Source: an uncultured Lachnospiraceae bacterium (GTDB lineage: Bacteria > Bacillota_A > Clostridia > Lachnospirales > Lachnospiraceae). Taken from it: DNA of 11,188 nucleotides. The notes beneath the pieces were generated by a model. The model did no database searches, was not told the DNA's origin, and saw only the letters and a program-made list of their open reading frames with translations. A program made the position numbers and the translations under genes. Positions 7,483-11,188 of this stretch are shown here, in pieces; position 1 is the stretch's first letter; every line of letters starts with the position of its first letter. Location: NCBI GenBank assembly GCA_949957035.1, contig CATLIP010000062.1, forward strand, positions 1-11,188, given 5' to 3'.

Positions 7483-8652
7483 CTACATCTTTCCTTGCAG
7501 CACCTCTATCGCTTTGTCCAACTGGTTATCTGCCTCTGGATTTTCTTCATTCTTCTCATATTCAATCTCCACATCCGGCGTAATCCCTTTGCCATGGATA
7601 TTTCTCCCCTTAGGCGTAAAATATTCGGCAATGGTCAGCTTCACGCTGGTCCCGTCCTTCAAATCAAAAATCTGCTGTACAACTCCCTTGCCGTAAGACT
7701 GGGTTCCAACGATTGTACCGGTCCCATGGTCCTGAATCGCGCCTGCATAAATCTCCGACGCACTGGCGCTGTTTCCATTCATCAGCACCGCCAAAGGAAG
7801 GTTAAACTGATGAGCGTTATCTGAGCGCTCCTCCTCCTTATTTCCATCCTTATCCTTCGTGTAGACAATCAATCCTTCCGGAAGCATCAAATCTAAAATC
7901 TCACACACTGTACTTAAATTTCCCCCCGGGTTATTCCGAAGGTCCACCACCAGACTTTTCATGCCCTGATTCTCAAGATCCTCCAAAGCCTGCTTATACT
8001 GCTCAAATGTCACAAGGTCAAACTCAGATACCGCGATATATCCGATTCCGTCATCCATCATCCGGTGGGAAACCGTCTGGGCCTGAATCGTATTCCTCAC
8101 CGCAGTAACCGTAACTTCCTCATGGTTATCTCCCCGGTATACCGTCAGATTGACTTCCGTCCCCTTCTCGCCCTTAATATGCGATACAACCTCTGACAGA
8201 TCCTTTCCGGTTACCTCCAGATCCTCTACTTTATACAGAATATCGTTATCTTGAAGGCCGGCCTCCATAGCGGGAGAGTCTTCATAGATTCGTATCAGAG
8301 TCACAATACCTGTATTGATATCCTGACTCAGCACCGCACCGATTCCATCGTACTCCCCTTCTGTGGTCTCAATCAAAGCCCTTGTCTCTTCTTCATCATA
8401 GTATACAGAATAAGGGTCCTCTAACCCGCTTATAAACCCCTTATAAATGCCTTCCCTCAGTTCATCTTCCTTCACGTCCCCCATATACGTCTGGTCAATC
8501 AACTTTCGAAGCGTTCCAAGCTTCCCCGACGTGTCATTGGAACCATTCTCCCGGCTATAAGCCTTCAAACCACAGGACATAAGCCCTGAAATCAATAATA
8601 TAGCAAGGGCGCCGCAAAGCGCCCCCTGCATAAAACTCTTCCTATTCTTCAT
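7483..8652 (-). CDS. S41 family C-terminal processing protease (CtpA/CtpB type)
   Basis: This is a PDZ-containing serine protease acting outside the membrane, where relatives cut C-terminal tails of exported proteins. The 389 residues start with a basic N-terminus and a hydrophobic segment (about 9-27). LMSC (25-28) could be a lipobox, making it a lipoprotein; otherwise it is an uncleaved anchor. A PDZ domain lies at about 100-175. The protease core shows VVDLRNNPGG (235-244) and the catalytic Ser297 in NGNSASASE, with Lys322 in SYGKGVVQ; the 25-residue spacing fits the Ser-Lys dyad of B. subtilis CtpB. It is about 60 bases after the M23 gene without a terminator between. In B. subtilis ctpB sits beside ftsEX, matching this context. 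The start has a short-spaced GAGG. The natural substrate is unknown; the neighbouring hydrolase is a candidate. Confidence 0.94.
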   Translation of the reverse strand: MKNRKSFMQGALCGALAILLISGLMSCGLKAYSRENGSNDTSGKLGTLRKLIDQTYMGDVKEDELREGIYKGFISGLEDPYSVYYDEEETRALIETTEGEYDGIGAVLSQDINTGIVTLIRIYEDSPAMEAGLQDNDILYKVEDLEVTGKDLSEVVSHIKGEKGTEVNLTVYRGDNHEEVTVTAVRNTIQAQTVSHRMMDDGIGYIAVSEFDLVTFEQYKQALEDLENQGMKSLVVDLRNNPGGNLSTVCEILDLMLPEGLIVYTKDKDGNKEEERSDNAHQFNLPLAVLMNGNSASASEIYAGAIQDHGTGTIVGTQSYGKGVVQQIFDLKDGTSVKLTIAEYFTPKGRNIHGKGITPDVEIEYEKNEENPEADNQLDKAIEVLQGKM

Positions 8653-8712
8653 CTAACCTCAACCTTTTTATACTGACAACGGATATCCATCCCTTACCCA
8701 AAACCAAAATCC

Positions 8713-9852
8713 CTACAGATAATTACGTGGATTCACAGGCGTCCCATTCTGCATAACCTGGAAATGAAGGTGCGGTCCCGTAGACTGGCCTGTGGAACCT
8801 ACTGCCGCAATATTCTGTCCTTTGCTCACTGACTGTCCCTCTGACACATACAATGCGCTTGCATGCATATAATAAGTCTGCAATCCGTTGCCATGATTAA
8901 TTACAACCCAATTCCCCGCACTGTTACTGTATCTGGCAGTGGTAACCGTTCCTGCCGCAGCCGCATAGATTGGCGTGCCTGTGGGAGCCGCCAAATCCAT
9001 TCCCTTATGGTTATTGCCCGCACCTGCAATCGGCGCCTCCCGCCATCCAAATTCACTGGAAACCCGGCTATACCCGGGACAGGGATGGGTGAACATGCCA
9101 TTTCCTGACACCACAGACGCCCCTGCGCCCCCGCCTGAATTAGCATTGGCCTGAGCCTGGGCTTTGGCAAGTCTCTCCTGCTCTTCTTTTTTACGCGCCG
9201 CTTCCGCAGCGGCGGCTTTTAACTGCTCAAGCCTTTCCTTCGTGGCTCCCAAGTCTGCGCTGATCTTCTTGAGTTCTTCTTCCTTGCTTGCCACCAGCTC
9301 GTTCAGTTCGTCCTGCTTTGCAATCAGACTGTCCTGCAAGGTTTCAAGCTCGTCGTACTCTGCCTTAAGCATCTCCTCCTGCTCGGCAACGGCCTTGACA
9401 ATCTGCTGAAACTCGGTCAGCATATCTCTGTCATACTCTGAAATCGTCGTAATGTACTCCGCATTATTCAGAAATTCTCCAATACTCTTAGACTCGCACA
9501 GTATCTCTATAAACTGGGAATTTCCGTTCTCATACATATACTTAATCCGCTTTTTCATGCTTTCATACTGGTCATTCTCGTCAATCTTCGCCTGTACCAG
9601 CTCTTCTTCCTTCTCACGGACCTCGATTTCCTTTGCCTCAATCTTCGCCTTTGTCTCATCCATCTCTGTGAGAATATCATTCAACTGTTTCTCAAGAGAC
9701 TCCTTCTCCCCTTCTGCAGCTTTCTTCTGCTTCTCCAGCTCCTCAGCTTTTTTCTCCGTCTCACTGATTTCCGACGCCTCTGCAGCAGACGCCGTCCCAA
9801 GACAAAGTATGAATATTAGTAAAAGGCTTACAACCTTCCTTCTTAGTATCAT
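8713..9852 (-). CDS. Secreted coiled-coil M23 (LytM) endopeptidase, FtsEX-linked murein hydrolase
   Basis: This 379-residue protein resembles the EnvC/PcsB type of hydrolase controlled by FtsEX. A signal peptide occupies about 1-23, with a likely cleavage at ASA-AEA. A long charged coiled coil spans about 28-235 and is broken near 105-145 (YMYENGNSQFIEILCESKS), the pattern of the FtsX-binding region in this family. An Ala/Gly/Ser-rich linker follows (232-250), then a LytM domain (about 260-379). All zinc and catalytic residues are present: His282 and Asp286 (NHKGMD), His330, and His361/His363 (PHLHF). It should therefore cut peptidoglycan itself, unlike E. coli EnvC, which activates amidases. 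The ATG at 9852 has GGAGG 6 bases upstream, and the gene lies 31 bases after ftsX. Regulation through FtsEX is inferred from gene order and domains. Confidence 0.94.
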   Translation of the reverse strand: MILRRKVVSLLLIFILCLGTASAAEASEISETEKKAEELEKQKKAAEGEKESLEKQLNDILTEMDETKAKIEAKEIEVREKEEELVQAKIDENDQYESMKKRIKYMYENGNSQFIEILCESKSIGEFLNNAEYITTISEYDRDMLTEFQQIVKAVAEQEEMLKAEYDELETLQDSLIAKQDELNELVASKEEELKKISADLGATKERLEQLKAAAAEAARKKEEQERLAKAQAQANANSGGGAGASVVSGNGMFTHPCPGYSRVSSEFGWREAPIAGAGNNHKGMDLAAPTGTPIYAAAAGTVTTARYSNSAGNWVVINHGNGLQTYYMHASALYVSEGQSVSKGQNIAAVGSTGQSTGPHLHFQVMQNGTPVNPRNYL

Positions 9853-9883
9853 ATGTCCCCTCCGCCTGTTTTATACATGACCT

Positions 9884-10792
9884 TTATACCTTCAAATGCT
9901 TGCGAATCGTAAAGAAACTTCCTATAAAACCGATTCCTACTCCAAGCGCAATCCCCACCGGAAGCAATGTCTTGTAGACATCAAACACAGGAAGGAAATC
10001 CACGATATTATTCAGCAGGCTAAATCTTGTCATAATATATGTAACCGCCTTGTCATACATAAAATACAAAAGTACAAGGGGGATTACCGCTCCCACAACA
10101 CCGATAAGCAGACCCTCAATTACGAAGGGAGCCCTGACAAATCCATCCTTCGCCCCGATATACTTCATAATTGCAATCTCCTCACGCCTTACTGTGATAC
10201 CCATGGTAACCGTATTGCTGATCAGGAACACAGATACGGCAAGCAGAATCGCAATAATTGTGACGGAAACATATCCCACCAGCTTATTCACACTGGTCAG
10301 CGTCTTTGCCACAATATCCGACTTGTTCACCTTACGTACACCCTCAAGGCTTTTTGCAAATTCTACCACATCCTTCTGCTTCGATACGTCTGCCATATAT
10401 ACTTCATAGTTATCGGAATTACCAAGAGGATTATCAGACTTAAATCCATCTGCAAGGTCAACAGACTCTTTGAAGTAATCATCCTTGAAGGTCTCCCATG
10501 CTTTCTCGGCGCTGACATAATTCACCTCGAGAACGCCTTCCGCCTTCTTTAACTGCTCACCGATTCTGTCTTTGGCTGCCTGCGTCGTCTCCTCATGGAA
10601 AAATACGGTAATTGCGACTCCTTCCTCAGCCTTTTTCACAATGTAGTTAAAATTCACCACAATGGAAAAAAACAGTCCGAACAGGAAGATACAAGCCGAC
10701 ATGGTCGCTATGGACGCTATGGAAAACATCTTGTTCCTTCCTATGTTCTTAACCCCTTGTTTCATCGAATATCCGAATGTACTAATTCTCAT
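9884..10792 (-). CDS. ftsX: Cell division ABC transporter-like membrane subunit FtsX
   Basis: FtsX is the membrane partner of the FtsE ATPase; the pair transmits ATP hydrolysis to a wall hydrolase during division or elongation. From the ATG at 10792 the protein has 302 residues. Helix 1 is at 23-47, a large outer loop at about 48-170, and helices 2-4 at about 171-195, 222-246 and 274-296. Family landmarks are MRISTFGYSMKQGVKNIGRNK at the N-terminus and RREEIAIMKYIGAKDGFVR (202-220), the cytoplasmic coupling segment next to FtsE. A GTG at 10804 would add four residues (MGIK), but the AAAGGTGGG signal overlaps it, so the ATG is preferred. The gene overlaps the end of ftsE by 11 bases, indicating coupled translation. 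Confidence 0.96.
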   Translation of the reverse strand: MRISTFGYSMKQGVKNIGRNKMFSIASIATMSACIFLFGLFFSIVVNFNYIVKKAEEGVAITVFFHEETTQAAKDRIGEQLKKAEGVLEVNYVSAEKAWETFKDDYFKESVDLADGFKSDNPLGNSDNYEVYMADVSKQKDVVEFAKSLEGVRKVNKSDIVAKTLTSVNKLVGYVSVTIIAILLAVSVFLISNTVTMGITVRREEIAIMKYIGAKDGFVRAPFVIEGLLIGVVGAVIPLVLLYFMYDKAVTYIMTRFSLLNNIVDFLPVFDVYKTLLPVGIALGVGIGFIGSFFTIRKHLKV

Positions 10793-11188
10793 TTTTATAC
10801 CCACCTTTTTTCTCGTCGCTTACAATGACTCCCTTTTTCATTGTAACAACCCGCTTCTTCATTGCGTTCACAATCTCCTGGTTATGTGTAACAACCAACA
10901 CGGTCGTCCCTCTATCGTTGGCCTCCTCCAGAAGCTTCATAATCTCCCATGAATTTGTCGGGTCTAAGTTTCCGGTCGGCTCATCCGCCAAAAGAAGCGC
11001 CGGCTCATTCACGATGGCTCTGGCAATGGCAACCCTCTGCTGCTCCCCGCCTGACAGCTCCTTGGGAAACGACTTATACTTCTGTGCAAGTCCTACCAGT
11101 GACAGCGCCGCCGGAACCTTCTTCTTGATAATCCTAGTCGGCGTCTCTGTAACCCTCTGTGCAAATGCAATATTATCATAAATATTCC
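10782..11188 (-). CDS. ftsE: Cell division ATP-binding protein FtsE, 5' part beyond window
   Basis: This is the C-terminal part (about 134 residues) of the FtsE ABC ATPase. The frame is open to the right edge; the visible part begins NIYDNIAFAQRV, the usual helical-region stretch after the Q-loop. The ABC signature LSGGEQQRVAIARAI, Walker B LLLADEP, D-loop GNLDP and switch histidine VVTHN are intact. The Walker A region lies outside the window. A short internal ATG at 11012 is not the real start because the conserved signature lies upstream of it. The C-terminus is a lysine-rich tail ending YKNEN, whose codons contain the ftsX ribosome binding site. Confidence 0.96.
   Translation of the reverse strand, partial: NIYDNIAFAQRVTETPTRIIKKKVPAALSLVGLAQKYKSFPKELSGGEQQRVAIARAIVNEPALLLADEPTGNLDPTNSWEIMKLLEEANDRGTTVLVVTHNQEIVNAMKKRVVTMKKGVIVSDEKKGGYKNEN
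10800..10808 (-). promoter_or_regulatory. Shine-Dalgarno AAAGGTGGG of ftsX inside the ftsE 3' end
   Basis: AAAGGTGGG on the minus strand lies 7 bases before the ftsX ATG at 10792 and within the last codons of ftsE (encoding KKGGY). It overlaps the alternative GTG at 10804, which supports the ATG as start. Confidence 0.65.

Noticed and set aside
10782..11012. Short stand-alone 76-residue ATPase fragment
   Set aside because: The frame stays open to the window edge and includes the ABC signature upstream of that ATG, so this is the end of a normal ftsE, not a truncated gene.

Overview
The window looks like chromosomal core DNA from a low-to-moderate GC Firmicute, most likely a Lachnospiraceae-type gut clostridium. 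The reasons are the ftsE-ftsX-(coiled-coil M23 hydrolase)-ctp gene order, a two-subunit NAD-linked dihydroorotate dehydrogenase (pyrK-pyrD), the type-2 PyrF, strong GGAGG ribosome binding sites and the style of the chemoreceptor. The organism call is inference from gene content; there is no rRNA in the window.

Layout. Bases 1-180 hold the end of an AT-rich tandem array with palindromic cores, which runs off the left edge. Bases 231-367 hold a near-consensus extended -10 promoter and a structured leader, followed by one plus-strand gene (368-2050) for a membrane chemoreceptor. A perfect 19-bp hairpin at 2057-2104 ends this gene and also the convergent minus-strand genes.

Everything from 2111 to the right edge is on the minus strand. 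In transcription order (right to left) there are two units. The first is the cell-division/wall unit: ftsE (5' part outside the window), ftsX, a secreted coiled-coil M23 endopeptidase, and a membrane-anchored S41 C-terminal processing protease. It ends at a terminator at 7448-7476. The second is the pyrimidine unit: pyrC, pyrF, pyrK, pyrD and a fused ThrE-type threonine/serine exporter homologue, ending at the shared terminator.

How they work together. FtsEX is an ABC-type complex that in other bacteria controls a coiled-coil peptidoglycan hydrolase outside the cell. The hydrolase encoded next to it here keeps all LytM active-site residues, and the protease that follows could trim or degrade wall enzymes. 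PyrC makes dihydroorotate, PyrK-PyrD oxidises it to orotate, and PyrF makes UMP from OMP; pyrB and pyrE are not in the window. The exporter homologue is tightly appended to the pyr genes, and why is not obvious.

Most of the window is ordinary, well-conserved housekeeping DNA. The parts that known features explain least are the left-edge palindromic array and the chemoreceptor leader. I did not find clear evidence of a new multi-gene system.
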